Positions 11,403 to 25,600 of a stretch of 64,000 nt of DNA are shown here, in pieces. The stretch comes from Acanthococcus lagerstroemiae. Lineage: Eukaryota > Arthropoda > Insecta > Hemiptera > Eriococcidae. The translations under genes and the position numbers were made by a program. The stretch is taken from NCBI GenBank assembly GCA_031841125.1, contig CM063108.1, positions 51,482,122-51,546,121 of the forward strand, read 5' to 3'. The notes under the pieces are model-generated. The model ran no database searches, was not told the DNA's origin, and saw only the letters and a list, made by a program, of their open reading frames with translations. The stretch's first letter is position 1. Each line of letters opens with the position of its first letter.

Positions 11403-11868
11403 GTTCGCTGTGTGACCAAGTGGTAACGTGCCCGCTTTGTAATCCTTGCGTCTTGGATTACAGTCCACGAACGCCGGAAAGCTAGTGATCTTTGAATACC
11501 CCCACTAACATCCTAGTGAACAAGGTGACCACAGTATCAATTCAAGGTGGAAACATAGCGCTTCCTGTGACCCCCACCAGTTCACACGAACAAACCATTA
11601 GGAATCGTAAAGCGTGTTAGCACCAGATCAGAAAGATTGGTACTGTGCGTGTGCAAAGAGTGAACAGCTTACTCAGCGTCGCCAAACACACGTGGCAAGT
11701 AAGCGAACTGTGGCTATACACTCTCCGGTACAGAGAAGAAAAGTTCTAACGAAACAAAATCGTGGGGAAAGCAACTACAAACTACCCCGACTAGCCTGCC
11801 CAGGAGAGTCGTAAGAGACCACGACCGCCGACGTTCAGCATCGGATACGGCGCCTGAAGAAGAAAATG
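11403..11868 (+). mobile_element. tRNA-derived SINE, family A, copy 1
   Basis: About 465 bp shared with 25,998-26,420 (+) and 50,496-50,957 (-). The head resembles a tRNA: GCTGTGTGACCAAGTGGTAA holds a pol III A-box-like word. The B box is decayed here (GATTACAGTCCAC) but good in the other copies. The shared body includes the ACCAGATCAGAAAGAT block and the CTGCCCAGG block. The shared tail is GGATACGGCGCCTGAAGAAG, which resembles the 3' ends of some LINEs and may have been the recognition site for a partner LINE. A 66-codon ORF inside it is incidental. Confidence 0.85.
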
Positions 11869-14800
11869 TAATGTGTAATCAAATCTTAATTACAGCAGTT
11901 TTTTCAAAGTGAAGAAGTATTAGTAGGAGAAAAGATGACAGAATGATTATTACTAGAGGAGTTGTCAGAAGTGCATACACGATGTTTGGTTAGAAGTGAG
12001 CCAACTTCGTCGAAATGAGGAAGAAAACTTTTCATAAGCATAGGTCCCCCCTCAACGGGCGTATGGAAATGAGGGCTCTGAAATGTGGCGTTGAAACTCA
12101 ATTTAAAAGGCAGTTTTTGAATACAGATACTTGATGGTCACAGTGCTACGAGTAAAAAATGTCCTCTTGGCTCAGGAGTAATTTCAAGTACCATATTTGC
12201 GGAGCCTGGGAACTCAGAATTCACTGCTAAATAAAATACGAAATCATAAGTAAGGAGGCCAGATCAAAAATCTGATAATTGATCTTTTTCTCTTTTGGAG
12301 ATCCAATCTTAATTAGAAGAGGGGGTGGAATATTTGGAAGCCAAGGGGTGCAAGTGAAATTTTAGAATAATTTGGTGTAAAGTCTTATTCTGCGACGATA
12401 CACCGTGCATTTTTTTAATGTAAGCAGCCGCGAAGGGAATCAAGAAAGATCTTGAGATCGTGATATATACTGTTTTTGAAGATCTAAAAAAACAAAAACC
12501 GTTTGCCCTGGAACATAGGTTGGGAATTCACCAAATTTAAACTTTCTACAGAAAATTTATGGAACAAATTATTGACATTCGTTTGCTTCGCTTATCGCAA
12601 ACATCTTTTCAAATGGAAATGTTTGATCCATCCTTCTATCCCTGATTTCGACCTAGAAGTAAAAATTTAATTTTTTTTTTTAATTGATGAGACTGGATTG
12701 GCTTGAAACATCGAAAGAAATATCTAAATAAAGATTTTTTAGTCGTCGATTTCGAATATTGCAATGGATTTCTTATCAGATTTTGATTTAGATCCAAAAA
12801 TTGAAATTTTATTTTGAAAGCAGGCAAAACTCATTTTATATGAAAAATCGAAGTGTCAAAAAGAATAGATGCCTTCGGAGTCATTCAGTCCGTCAGATTT
12901 TGTATTCAGGTATTGAGGGTGCTCAAAATTCAAACTTTTCAATAAAAGATACTAATTTGTTCTTTTAAAATTGAAAGTAGTTTTAATGCCCATCTTCGAG
13001 AAGCCAACGTCATACGGAATACAGATAGATATATTACAAGATGGAATCAAGATTGAATTTTTACCACGGTCGTCGCCTCCTTCCTAATTATCGTTCAGAG
13101 ACTCCGAGTTGGACAAACTGGCAATTCAATCTGAGGTGTTCAGTTAGCAAATTTAGGCATCTTTAATTTATTTTTTTTACATATTTAATTTTTTTCAACT
13201 TTGCAGACGGAAAGCTTCGGCTGTTCACTTCAACAGGTGAAACATTTCTATTCTCACCCCTTAAGAGATTTACTTCGCTACAGCCCTTAGTGAAACAAAT
13301 TTTTAACGGGAAAAATTTAAACGTAAACTTGGATTCCCAAAATTCAAATCTTACGTCACAGTTTTCCCAATTTTTTTCATTTTAAATGGACAAATGTTAG
13401 AAAGATTATAGCACGAGATGTACAAAGTTTTAGCGAAAAACAAAATTTTTGTTCTTTCGCCTCATAGGCAAAACTTCTCAGAAGGGGGGGGGGGCTAAAA
13501 GTCAAACATTTTCCAATTGTTGAACAAGTAAACAAATTAATAAATATCCTCATGCCCTCCATAGCTACGGCCCTGTTCATAGTAGATCGGAAGACTTACT
13601 TTGAGAAGAATATATTGACGTCCAGATACCATCTTCACAGAAACCATTGAAACGCTCGGTGAGAAATCTGTAAGAACAAGAAAAAATACTGCGTCAAAGA
13701 AAAAAAAATCTTCAAAAGGAATTGGTTGAATGACAAAGAATCAGGATAATCAAAATTTCAAATTTAAATTTAAGAGGCTGAAAAATGTAACAAGGTGTTT
13801 GTTGATTTTGAATATTAGATCTATTATTTTCGCTTAATTTTATTCGAAATATTCAAATCTAAAAAAACGCCATACTCCTTGTAGTAAAATTAAAATTTTG
13901 AAAGCCCAAATCCGAGTCGAATCAAACATATTATGCAATTATCAAAATTTTCAAAATGTCATGAAAAATACATGCTTTCGTACATTATTTCTATTCTGAT
14001 TGTTTTGCAACTTTAGTCAATTTAATCTTGTCTATTTCAAGCTTGCATTCTGCAAACTTCCAGAGTGATCTAGAATGAGAAATTTTGAATTTCAGGTCTA
14101 ATCAGAAATTTGATGCAATATTTGAGTTAGCAAAAAGAAACTTCATTCTAAGGACGTTCTTAATCTGTTTTTCGCTGAGTCGATATTTCCCCATTTCAAT
14201 TTCACTTCCTTCAAAATCAATCTTTTCAATGATGGTTCGATACTTGATTTGATTTATAAAGTTAAGTAAACGTCCCCAATTTAAAGGGAACATTCGCAGT
14301 CAGTAAGAAACCCAAGAAACCTGTATTCCAACGAGTTCTCATTTATTTACAATTTTCATCGTGTGACTAGCACACTTTGTCTTCTAATAGCTTCAGTTGT
14401 ATTATAATTGAATTCGGGAGAAAAAAAAGCCATTTCCCCCTTGTCGGTTAAAAGGAAAACAGACTTAAATATATTTGCTCTGTCACATATTTGTACCATA
14501 TCGTATAAGTGAGCTTTCACTTTTATAATTTCTGTTGATGACACTGGGGAAAGAACTGAATAATATTACTGCCCTCGCACTTTCACAAGTGGATCTCGGC
14601 TTCGGTGCTACTGCAAGAGTGGTACTGATCACTCCCACTCTGAATTTTGCAAAAGCTTATCTTTTCCTGCTAATAGTTTAAAAGTTGTTTGTCTCCTAGG
14701 AACTTAATTTTCATATTTATCTTTATGGATTATTTTCAGTTGAAGTAATCTAAGCAGTTTTTCTTATATTCGTAAGTGGAATGAGGAAGGGAAACGTGAC

Positions 14801-15352
14801 CCTTCCGAGACCGCTGAAAGCCCCCCACTAACTAAAACAGCATAAGGTTACAAGTGACAGAATTTGTAGCATCATTTTAATACTTTTTAACCCTCCTTGA
14901 GCCCTCTCCCACTCAAGGTTGGCTATTTGCACTTATGCTCTTATTATTAGGAACATGTCGGAAACGTCTCAGATTTCCGAATTCAACTCCGTTCGCGTTT
15001 GAAGATTACGTCCCGTAAATTCAATTTGCTGACAATGATAATGGCGAAAAATAGTTGACTAGAAACTGTACCCACGGTGCCTGGTAAGAGAAGGGAGGCA
15101 ATATTTCGAATATCGTATCTGCATTAGTTTTGTCCTAAAAAAGTTAAATTTAATGTCAGTGCCATTTTTTTCCAGAAATATCAGCAGCGTAAAAACGAAA
15201 TGGAAGCAACTATGGAAATTCAGATCTGTAATGACATCTTAAGAAATTTCGAACTTAGTTCTCGAAAATCGATTCGGACAAGTACTGCCAAATTCATCAT
15301 CACGAGTCAACAAAGAGAAGAAATTATCGATACGAACGAGCATCGATCGAAA
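11869..15352. other. AT-rich non-coding stretch
   Basis: No gene or clear mobile element seen. 12,590-12,840 is rich in poly-T/poly-A runs and words such as GATTTCGA. A run of about 12 G lies at 13,486-13,497, with GCTACGGCCCTG about 70 bases further on. This resembles half of a G-rich hAT MITE, but no partner end was found. Confidence 0.5.
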
Positions 15353-15354
15353 TA

Positions 15355-15788
15355 CAGTGGAACCTTGTTTTTTCGAACATAGATATATCGAATTTTAGGA
15401 TATTTCGAACTAAAATGTTCAGGTCCCGACTCCAGTGTACCAAAATGCATGCATTTTTACTTCTGTAAACCGAATGTAATTTAGATAAAACGAACTTTGT
15501 GAAGCGAGCGAAAGGAGGGAAAACCTCTGGTTATCGAACGTTATAATCGAAAAGCCTTGACAAATCGAACTTATGACAATGCGTGTATGTCCAGTAATTT
15601 TATGCACGTCGTGTTTCGACAAGTACCGTGAAACAATTTAGGTGACATCATTAGATTATTATACACAAATCGAATTTCCGATAGATCGAACTATCTCCTT
15701 CAGAAATCAAATTCTTAATAATACGAATCATTCATAAATCGAACGAAATTCGTCGACCCCAGCGATTCGAATTAGCAAGGCTGCACTG
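15355..15788. mobile_element. pogo/Tigger-type MITE, 434 bp
   Basis: Flanked by TA on both sides (15,353-15,354 and 15,789-15,790), the target duplication of Tc1/mariner/pogo elements. The terminal inverted repeats are CAGTGGAACCTTG at the left and the complement of CAAGGCTGCACTG at the right, continuing into TTCGAA on both sides. The interior repeats short ATCGAAC / AATCGAA words many times, a known habit of pogo-derived MITEs. No transposase coding is left. It needs a related transposase in trans. Confidence 0.88.
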
Positions 15789-15790
15789 TA

Positions 15791-17864
15791 GTTTGAATTC
15801 TGATTAGAATTCCGTTCGGTCCATAGTCGGTTTTTTGAACCTCGAACATTCGCTCAATAAAGCCAATTTCACCTTCCTGTTCGTATAAATTTGTGTAAGT
15901 AGTGCACTACAAAACAAACTCTTCATCCTTTTCATTATATTCTTAGACTGACGACAAACGTTTGATTGTTTGTCGTTAGGTTCGGGTCGAGACAAGAAGA
16001 CAGAGACAATGTAACTTAAATTTGTAACTTAATAACGTTTGGATGATTTTTCAATGTAAGTAATTATTTTCTTCAGTTTTTCAGTTTTATCTGGTTAACG
16101 TTTTCCACTATAGGTCAAAATTTAGGCAGGGCATTTCCCTTTAGTATTGACATATCTCCCTCTAGGTTTCAACGATCCACCATCCTTGAAATATAACATT
16201 TCATATAAGTTACCTCCCTTTTCGGTGTAGCCATAGGTGGGAATACAGCTGTTAAATGAACATACTTCTCCATACATTAAACTAAGCTAAATGAGGAATA
16301 AAAAATGGAGATAAAAGAGCTCAAAAAGGGAAAAGAGGGAATCAACGTACATTTTCGCGACTAAACACGTTTCATAAATACTTCACTTTCACTATTGCGA
16401 ACCGTGTAGACAAGAAAGGGAAAAAAATCACCTAACCGACGCGGTTTTTAAACTGCTGCAGATCTAATAGTAAAATTTCGTTCCTAGAAATATCCTCAAC
16501 GTTCATCTCGGTCGGTATCTTTTATGAAACCCGCTTAGAATTACCATTTTCAGTCGCCGTCTCCGTGTACAATAACTTAATATTTGTATTGTTAACTCGA
16601 AACTAAATTTTATTAAAAAAACGAACTCCTACTGCCTCCAACTTTCTCTCTCGTGTATTTGAATTGGAAAATACGCGATTTTTCCACTCCATTGGCACCC
16701 AAATCTCAGTCGAGTCATCGGATCCACGCTGATCCACACAGCCCATGTAACTCGCCGCGTGAATTCACGAATAATACATAGAGCTTTGTGAACGACCAAA
16801 ACTCAATCTTCCAGATACGAGTAGCCGAATTTCAATATCATTTCGCTGCATATCTAACCAAATTTTCGCTTAAAAATTCCCACTCACCCACTCGAGCTAA
16901 CTGTACACAACCGAACTTTATGCGTTAAAAATACATTCAATAAAAGTCACAATGAAGGACGATTTGAAGGCAATCTTTTTTTTTTTTTTTGTAGTCCTAT
17001 ATGCAGAGTATAGCACAAATAAATGTGTTAAATAGCGATGGTTCTAAAAGCGAGGGTGGAATCGACTAACTCTTGTTAAAAACTTTTACCATATAGTTCG
17101 TGAAGTTGATACCCACGATTACAAATACGCGTAGCGCCGGGTTATTGTAATTTTGCGATAGCTTACTAACACTTAATTCGATTCTGGAAGATACATCATC
17201 ATGAGGGAGTGACTAGCCAATAAACTGACGTGCGTAAGCGACTGATTTTTGTAGAAAAAGGGAATTCAATTCCCGGAGATAATCGTTTTAAATAAAGATA
17301 TTGAACGAGTTCGCCCTAACAAATTATTCAAAATATATGGGAGTAACACAAAGGAGATACTGATCTGTAACCAGAACTAATATTGCAGCCTTTTGACCAC
17401 TTAGGATAAACATGATAGGATGAAACAACTCTGGTATTTTTATTTAGTATCGAGCACGAACGTCTGGTAAAACAAGAAACTGAAATACGTCATAGTGAGT
17501 TTATCGAGTTTTGTGAGATATAGTCCGGACTGGAGCAAAGGCATACGAAATCAAAAGAAACGAGAGAGTGCAGAGAGAGCGCGTGTACTGATCTCACCGA
17601 GAAAGCTAAAACATAAACTATAACTGACTGTCACTAAACTGTAACTCAATCGATGTCCTGCCTGACCGATCGAAGGAGAAAACAGGAGTGAGTCATGTGA
17701 AAAAGAAGAAAAACGTCTTTTGGAAAAGATCACATACCGGATGTACAGGAATGCAGGAGACAAAAGACGTTTCTAAGACGCTCGCATTGTGCTACCGACA
17801 CTCGAAGTAGCCACCCAGGATGTTAGTATATAACATAAGGTAAGGTAACCAGTATCTGCGGAGA
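15791..17864. other. Non-coding stretch before the LINE relic
   Basis: No gene recognised. Poly-T at about 16,977-16,991. The small ORF on - at 17,551-17,763 has no family features. Confidence 0.5.
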
Positions 17865-19835
17865 CGAAAGCCCTGATTCAAAAGAGAGATGAGTTAGAAG
17901 GAAAAGAGAGGAAATCATGGAAAGAAAAAATTGAGTTTTTGTTATTGAGGAGAAAAGTTAGGACGGAAGTTCGGAAGGATATGAGGAATTTTGATCAAAG
18001 GAAAATAGAGGAAATTTTATCAAGTGACCGATCAACAAAAAGAGTTAAAAAATAATTATTTCCTGATAAAAAAACTCATTCCGAGTATGATGAATCAGAA
18101 GGGCGAAAATGTCTACTCACGTAGAAGTATTGTCGAGAGTGCTACCCATTATTACAAAGAAATATATAAAGGCGAAGATTTGGAAATTGAAGAAGAGGTC
18201 TCCGAGTGGAATGCGGCGGAAGAAGACTTCCCAGATTTTTTAAAGTCAGAAGTTCTGGAAGACTTAAGAAGTTTAAAAATTGATAAAGCAGCAGGCCCCG
18301 ACCAAACTGATAATCTAACTTTACGAACCCTCGACGATGAGCTCGCACCCATTTTAACAAAATTATTCAATAAAATATTAAAAAAATGAAACAATTCCTT
18401 GTCAATGGAAAATTGATGAAATAATACTTCTATACAAAAAAGGTAATAAAAACAATATTAAAAATTACAGGCCAATAAGCCTTACCTCCAATATAGGCAA
18501 ATTATTTATGAAAAGGATGAAAGAGAGACTTTACCCAATTCTAGATTTCCAACAATCAGATACACAAGCAGGCTTTAGAAAAGGGCGATAAACAGTTGAC
18601 CAAATACTGGATCAAATCATAGAAAAAGCATTAGAATATAATTTCGATATCTATTAACTTTTTATCGACTTTGAAAAAGCCTTCGACTCAATAAACCATA
18701 ATTTTCTATGGAAATCACTTCGATAACAAGGAGTGTGCAAAAAAGCGATAAACATTTTAAAAAACTTATACCAAGACGCATACGCTTATGTGAAAACAGA
18801 CAAAAAAGGGGAAAATTTCAAGCTAGGCCGAGGTGTTCGCCAAGGAGATCCTTTATCTCCGAATCTGTTTAACAGTGCATTAGAAGGAGCTATGAGACAG
18901 CTAGATTGGGAGAATAAAGGTCTGAAAGTGGATGGAACGTACCTAAATAATTTGCGTTTTGCGGACGATGTCGTACTAATTTTTGACAACCTAAAAGAGC
19001 TGATCGAATGCGCTGAATAGTTTATACAAATATGCCTGAGTGCAGGTCTGAAAGTTAATACCGAAAAAACTAAGATTCTTTCAAACGCCAGAGAAGAACG
19101 AGTGATTATTGATAAAGAGAATATTGAGTGGGCAAGTGAAGTAGTTTATTTGGGACAAACAATTTCTTTCAAAAAGTCACGTGAGAAAGAATTATCACAT
19201 AGAACCAAGATGAAAAAATTTTTGGAATTTAAAATATATTTTTAAAGGAAAATTACCTACTTACACAAAAACAGAAGTGTGGAGAAGTTGCATCGCACCT
19301 TCACTGACCTACGGGTCACAGACTTGGGCACTGACCCAGAGCAATTTGGAAAAATTTAGGACTACTCAAAGAGCAATGGAAAGGTCTATGCTTAATATAA
19401 AAATTAATGACAAAATTTCAAAAGAAACAATCAGGGCAAAAACAAAAATGCAAGACATTGCAGTGTCAATCAAGAGAAATAAATGGAAATACGCGGGGCA
19501 CATTCGGCGAAATGGGGGCAAACATTGGAGGAGCAGGGTGGAAGGGTGGATTCCTTATGATCAAAAAAGGGGAGGGGAAGACCCACCACTCGTTGGAGGG
19601 ACGAATTAGTCAAGGAAATGGGACCGAAGTGGGGAAGGTTTACCCTTGATAGGAAAAAATGGAGGGAGGAAGGGGAGGCATATGCCCAAAAATGGGCGGT
19701 GTGTACAACTGGCGAAAGAGCAGGGGGAAGTGCTCCCGAGTAGCGGGCGGCACTACAACTCAATGTTTAGTCGTAAAATTAAGAACACACCTACATGCTG
19801 TGTGTAATAATAAAAAAAGAAAAAGAAAAAAAGTA
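17865..19835 (+). mobile_element. RTE-like LINE relic: reverse transcriptase and C-terminal region
   Basis: A 5'-truncated non-LTR retrotransposon read on +. A pre-RT stretch (from about 17,865) is followed by KAAGPD near 18,285. YRPISL is at about 18,467-18,484, FIDFEKAFDS near 18,660, GVRQGDPLSP at about 18,832-18,861 and the catalytic FADDV at 18,958-18,972. A C-terminal region follows with WKYAGHIRR near 19,482. Several in-frame stops (near 18,588, 18,655, 18,723 and 19,018) and frame shifts (near 18,040, 18,390, 19,245 and 19,560) show it is dead. It ends in an A-rich, AATAAT-like tail at 19,806-19,835. The RT motif style and the WK.AGH C-terminus fit the RTE group as known from arthropods. 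Clade assignment is by motif memory only. No endonuclease part is present. Confidence 0.88.
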
Positions 19836-21130
19836 ACCAGTAGTGATCAGTCCCCCAGTAGTGAGCACCATTCATTTCCGTTGCTAATATTAAGATTTTG
19901 ATGAGGTAGATGGCAACCCTGATAATGTTGGATGTGTAGCTTCAATTTCTGCCGGCGAATTTCAAACTCTTCAACATAATATGGCGGTAAAAGATAAATG
20001 AAATTTTTACCAGCAAAATTTTCAATTTGGTTAACTTTTTCCTAAGAATTATTCTCGATTCCAAAATGCTCAGAAACGCGTTTTAATTCATATTTTCAAG
20101 TCGGAATTGAAAATTTAGAAAGTAAGTATGTTATATTTCACTGTCTCGAAGTTTTTCGTTTTTTACTAAAAATACACGCTCTCGAATGTGTATGCTCACT
20201 TATAGATCATAATTTTCGAACTTTTTCCAGAAGTGATCAGCTATGCTCACTTTTCTGGAAATTTGTTGTATAACCATAAGAGCCAATAGTTGACACTCTA
20301 TTTTCATTGCTCCTACTAACTGTTAGTTTCTTTATAAGGATGTACTTTACCCAATGGGGCTCGTGACTCTCATCTCAGGGGGTGCAACAGCATTTCAGGA
20401 TGATAAGTTTTGTACACTGAGAAAATACACAATATATGTCATAAGCGACTAAAAATTCACATGTATTGCAAAAACGGCTAAGTTCAGCCATTGAGTAGTC
20501 TAACGAATTTCATTTTTTATAGGCAAAAGCTAGGCGCCTCTCTTGGGTGTTGCGCGTCCTCTATTGTTAATATCGTTTTTCCCCAAAGTTAAGCTCCAAA
20601 CGTTGCAGTGAGTATACTGGCAATTTGTGACGTGATAAGTATATCGTTGGGTTAGTGTGAAAAGGTGCTATCTGCAATTTTTTCACAAAATGACTTTTTG
20701 GTATCTTTGGATGGGGAATTTTACTATCTACTAGATACCATACAGTAAATCATAAAATATTGCCTCAGTTCAACAGGAAACTCGAAAACCAAAGAGGTTA
20801 AATACACTACTAACAAAATTCATCAATATGAAAAGGTTCTATCTGCAGAATGTTACAGGAAGAGAAGGTGATATACCTACGTTCGACTTTATTTCAATCT
20901 GTGTGTAATGTGTTTTAACAAATTTTTGAATAAAATCATCGAAAATGTTAAAAAGTGAGATTTAATGATTTTCTATTGGATTTGTGATTTACAGTTTTGC
21001 CAGATCCCTTTCATAAAAATTCTTGAGATTTCACGAAAAAAAAGTCGAGATTACAGACATTTTTCGTGAACTCTTACAAAATTTTTAAATAAATAAAAAA
21101 TTTTCTTTAATGGGCGGAGGGTACAGTTTT
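19836..21130. other. Non-coding stretch between two LINE relics
   Basis: No gene seen. A GAAAAGGTGCTATCTGCA-like word occurs at about 20,659 and in diverged form near 20,829, suggesting an old local duplication. Confidence 0.45.
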
Positions 21131-22690
21131 CTTTTTAAATATAAATATTTATTGCGTGAACTATTACTAGAAATATTTACACGAATTTAAGAGATAGTAA
21201 TAAAACGGGTACTAGAATCCTTATCAACAAGAATTAGGGGAAAATTAAGTTAACTTTAAGGACAGCCAAGGAGAGGTCAGTTACATGCTTCCTAGAGAGC
21301 CTTTGCTTGTTGTTACTGACGTCTAGCAGTGTGAGGGCTTCTACGTTCCGGTGCCAATGTAACCTTTGAATATATCTGGTAGCTTGCCTCTGAATGATGA
21401 GGTTGACGGGGTCGAGAGCGAGTTCGTTGCGCAGTTGCTGGTTGCTAAATAATGTACCAGAGTGCTCCGGTAATGGCTCACATGTATTTGTTTTGGAACT
21501 TTTCGATCGTCCGGGGGTTGGATCTAGACATGGTACCCCAAATTTTCGCCCCATAGCGTCATGCTGGGCGGAAAATGTCGTTTGTTTCTCTGGCTCAGCT
21601 GCAAACGAGGACCGATTAACCAGTAGAATTTAGTGAGGGATATATATTCATGCCAGTTGAGTTTAGAATCGAGGTGAAATCCCAGGTAGCGTGCAGCATT
21701 GGCAACCGGAATTTGTTTGCCATCGAGGAGCGTAGGAGTGTATCCATGCGGTCGTAAGGAGAAATCCACACGAGTCGATTTGCTTTTACTAAGTTATGAC
21801 GTTATGACTTGGCCCACGTGGAGAGGTCGTTGACTGATTTTTGTAGTTTAGAAACTGCGACTTAGTATCGAGAATGGCAGGCAGTGATGCACGTGTCATC
21901 TGCGAATAGGCTGATAGAGGTTGAACTGGAGACTGGAACATCTATGGTGTATATGAGAAAAAGCGTAGGTCCAATGACAGAGCCCTGGGGAACGCCTGCT
22001 TGAATTTCCATCATAGAGGATGAGGCAGAGCCATGAGAGACAAAGAACTGCCTGGAGCTCAGATACGCTTGAATCATCAGTTTGTAGAAAGCTTGCGAGA
22101 AGTGTGAGTTCATTTTTTCGAGAAGTCCTGAGTGCCCGACTATATGAAAGGCTGCGCTTACATCAAGGAAAACGGTCGGTGCAAATTCATTGTCCTCAAC
22201 AAGCTTGAGTGATTACATTTGTGTGTGAGGTGGCGCTTTATACACCGAGTGCTCAGACTTTGCAGTCCATTGCACTATAGCTTGAGTGATGGTGTGAACT
22301 ACTCTGTGAATCAGCTCTATTGTTGAATGTTCTTCATGAAAACCAAACTGGATGTCTGGGAAGAGGTTTTTCTTTGCAATTACTTGCTGAATTCGGCGAA
22401 GTATGATTTTCTCAAAGACTTTGGATGGAAATGATAGCAAGGATATGGGGCGGTATGACACCGGATTATCAGCTGGTTTGCCCGGTTTCAAAATGACAAT
22501 CATCTTGGCAATCTTCCAGGAGGAAGGAACATGCTTTAGTCGAATGCAGTAAGGAGAACTATCCCTTTCTTAGGAAGTTCCCGTAGCATGATTGAAGAGA
22601 TCTGGTCATGGCCAGCAGACTTGCGGAGACGGTGGCCATCGATAACACGAGCAAACTATAAGGGGGAGGTATTCTTAATTTTACCGTACA
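21131..22690 (-). mobile_element. Jockey-like LINE relic, 5' truncated
   Basis: Read on -, the order is KSAGHDQIS (near 22,625), ILKPGKP and YRPISLLSFPSK (22,500-22,430), QFGFHEEHST (near 22,340), AGVPQGSVIGPTLF (near 21,985) and FADDT (near 21,900). ARYLGFHLDSKLNWHEYI follows (near 21,665), then a C-terminal stretch containing LRNELALDPVNLI (near 21,420) that ends near 21,234. These are the reverse transcriptase motifs of the Jockey/I type of insect LINE (PQGS rather than QGDPLSP). Frame shifts near 22,510, 22,215, 21,860 and 21,545 inactivate it. The endonuclease and 5' part are missing, as usual for incomplete reverse transcription. The 3' end probably lies near 21,131, where AATAAA on - precedes a short A-rich tail. 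Confidence 0.9.
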
Positions 22691-25600
22691 AGACATTCGG
22701 TTGTATCAGAGGAATAAATACATCGGAGTTTGCACTTCTTTATGTATAAGTTTCGATCACTTCAAATACTTGAAAGAAGATTTAATATCAATCAGTTTTT
22801 TTTTTTCAATCTAATTCTTCAGTGAAAGCATTAACTGTTGAATAATTGCTCGTAAAACTCTAACAATCTACTTTTCCATCGCAACGACTGTATAGTTATA
22901 TTTTACATTTTTAGCTTCAGCATGCATTAGATTTTCCTAAAGTTCAAAGTGAAAATCATTTTTCCGCATTTTTACCCCGTTAATATCATTAAGAATTAAC
23001 TTGTTCATTCATTATCAGTAAAAGTCAACAATTATTTTGGACTATTGCATGTAACGATAACACACAGAAACATAATAAGATAAACATAGGTGCATATAAC
23101 ACAATCATGAAAGAAAAAGATTGAAAATTTGCTACTTTCAGATCATTTCTGAAGAACTAGGGTTTTTCGAGATTATTCAAACAGAATTACCAAAGTAAGA
23201 TAGGTGAAGGAATAAAATAAATTCGTGGGTTCGTAGAAAATTCTGGGATTTTTCAAAAACTCCTGAGATGTCAACGAAATTTTGTGAGAGATAGCAACAC
23301 TTGTCAACTTCATGAATTCAAATTTCATGGTATTATTCAGGTGTGAAATTATGAGTACCTACCAGCGGTAAATAAAATCAATTTTGAAAGAAGGACCTCT
23401 ACTCTCCTTTCATTTAACAAATTTCACGATGAATAATTTTATATGTTGTTATGATGACGTTTGGCGAGTGGAGGGAGTTTTCTTCAAGAAGATGAAGATG
23501 ATCAAAAGACAATATTATAACGATGCAGGAACAAGTTTTTTATTTATTTTTTATTTGTGAATTTAGTGTTATTCTGACGTAATTTTATTATTTTAAACAG
23601 AGCCGGATGAAGGTCATTAGCGCCCCTGGGCACTCGCTTAGAAGCGCCTCCCCCTTCGAGCCGTTACTAAAATAATAACTTGCCCTTGCCCCCTCAAAAA
23701 ATTTTCAACACACAAAAGTTAGATAGCTGGAGTGAAATGAATTTTTGTATATATTATTATACTCGAAAATTTTTCCACCCCTCTTTGAGACTTTTGGCCA
23801 CTCACAATTTTTTGTGAGTGTTCAACATCTCATTATTTTAAAATAGTGTGTACGAAGAGATCACTCAACAATTAGTTCACATCGTGTGATTACTGAGTGA
23901 TGTTCACAGATGCACTCACTGTTTGGATTATAAGTGGCCCCATTGTCAATCGGGCATTATTTAAATTAAGCTGAATAGGTTATAAACACAGAGAGGGAAA
24001 AAAAGTTAGTGTCTAGGGTGAAACGGCGTTTTGAACACAATTTTCCTTCTAATCTGAAGAAGAGTAGTGTAAAATAGACGTATATAGCACCTTGAATTCT
24101 ATCATTCTTGTAGTATGAAATAACGCCATATACACTCTTCTCTTCTTTATTTAAAAAAAAAAAGAAAAGAAAGTGGAATGTTTTCATCTCTGAGATGTAT
24201 TCATTGTTATACTATTTTTAGTCACACCCATTTTTTAACAGATTCGTTGTGGCATTGCTTCAAAACCTTGAAACCTCTCTCCTGCAAAATTTGTTGTTGT
24301 TTTTTCAGACAGCCCCTTTTTACAATAACCCAACGATATACAACCAAAACTATGTACAAAAAGGGCGGAAACGGTAAAAAGTCAATCGCGGTGGAGAGCA
24401 CCGCATACTTATGATCACCATAGCTTCGTAACACTACACAACAGCATGAAAGACAATGGGATGAGACTATATGATTTTAGCTGTATTTTGAACGCTGAAT
24501 ACGTATGATGACGTTAGCCATTTTTCTCAAGAGCCTCTCGTTTTCCGTATTCGAAATTAAAATTTTATTCAATTTTTTACTTTTTATTCTTTTTTTATCC
24601 TTCATGTATAGCTAGTTAGCTACACTGGTACTAATAACAATACTGAACGCGCTTAGTTGTTTGATCAGTGGTATCATCTTGATGATACTACAATTTGCAT
24701 TTAAGATAGGAGATAGGGGCAAATAAACTACCGACCAAAATCGGCATCAAATTCCTCGTTGAGAATGCATACGGAATCATATATTCTCATGTCACTGTTG
24801 TTTGAATAATCACAAATTGTTATGTAGTGTAATTATCGACTAAGTAGAATTAATACTCGAGAAATGTGGAACTTGAACTTGGCACACAGATTTGATTACG
24901 AAAGGAGCAAATTGCGTGAGTTACAACCGAAAAACCCTACAGGCAGCTTCTGCAAGAAAACCCGACCGTTTTCGGACATTAATTCAACCTTGCTGAAAAT
25001 GTTAGCTCGGTTCGTGCATTCACTTTAACGGGATGACCGACGTAAGTCTCATCAATTTCACCAGACACATCTGGTAGTTAAGGAACTGGTGTACTTAAGT
25101 ACAAGATGGTATTAATCATCTCACCACAAAACTAATCTATCTTAAAATTCAAAGCTTTTCTTAAGGGGTAAGCAAGTAACGAGACTACAAAAAAAAAAAA
25201 AAAAAAAAAAAAAGGTAAAATTCTTTTTGTAAAAGATCTGGAATTCGTTACACATATCAGCTGCTAGTACTATGGTACTAGACTGTCGTTAAAAAGACCT
25301 ATCGAGTGGAGCTGAAGATTTAAGCTATCATGCTCATATCGATTACGTAACATTACTTTATTTTTATTTTTATTTATTCTCATGCCATATTCTATACGCA
25401 AAATCTCCTCCATTCCATTTAAAATGTTTTCCAAATCGATACTCAAACTACCAAATACTGATTAAAAAAAAATAAAAAAATAAAAAGTAGTCATCGCTCT
25501 TATTTGCGCAGCTAGACAAGGCACAAAATAGTACACGTTTTTCTGGCAAGTAGTGCTGATAGTTCTCGAGATATTTCGCTATATCGTTTTACAACATGTG

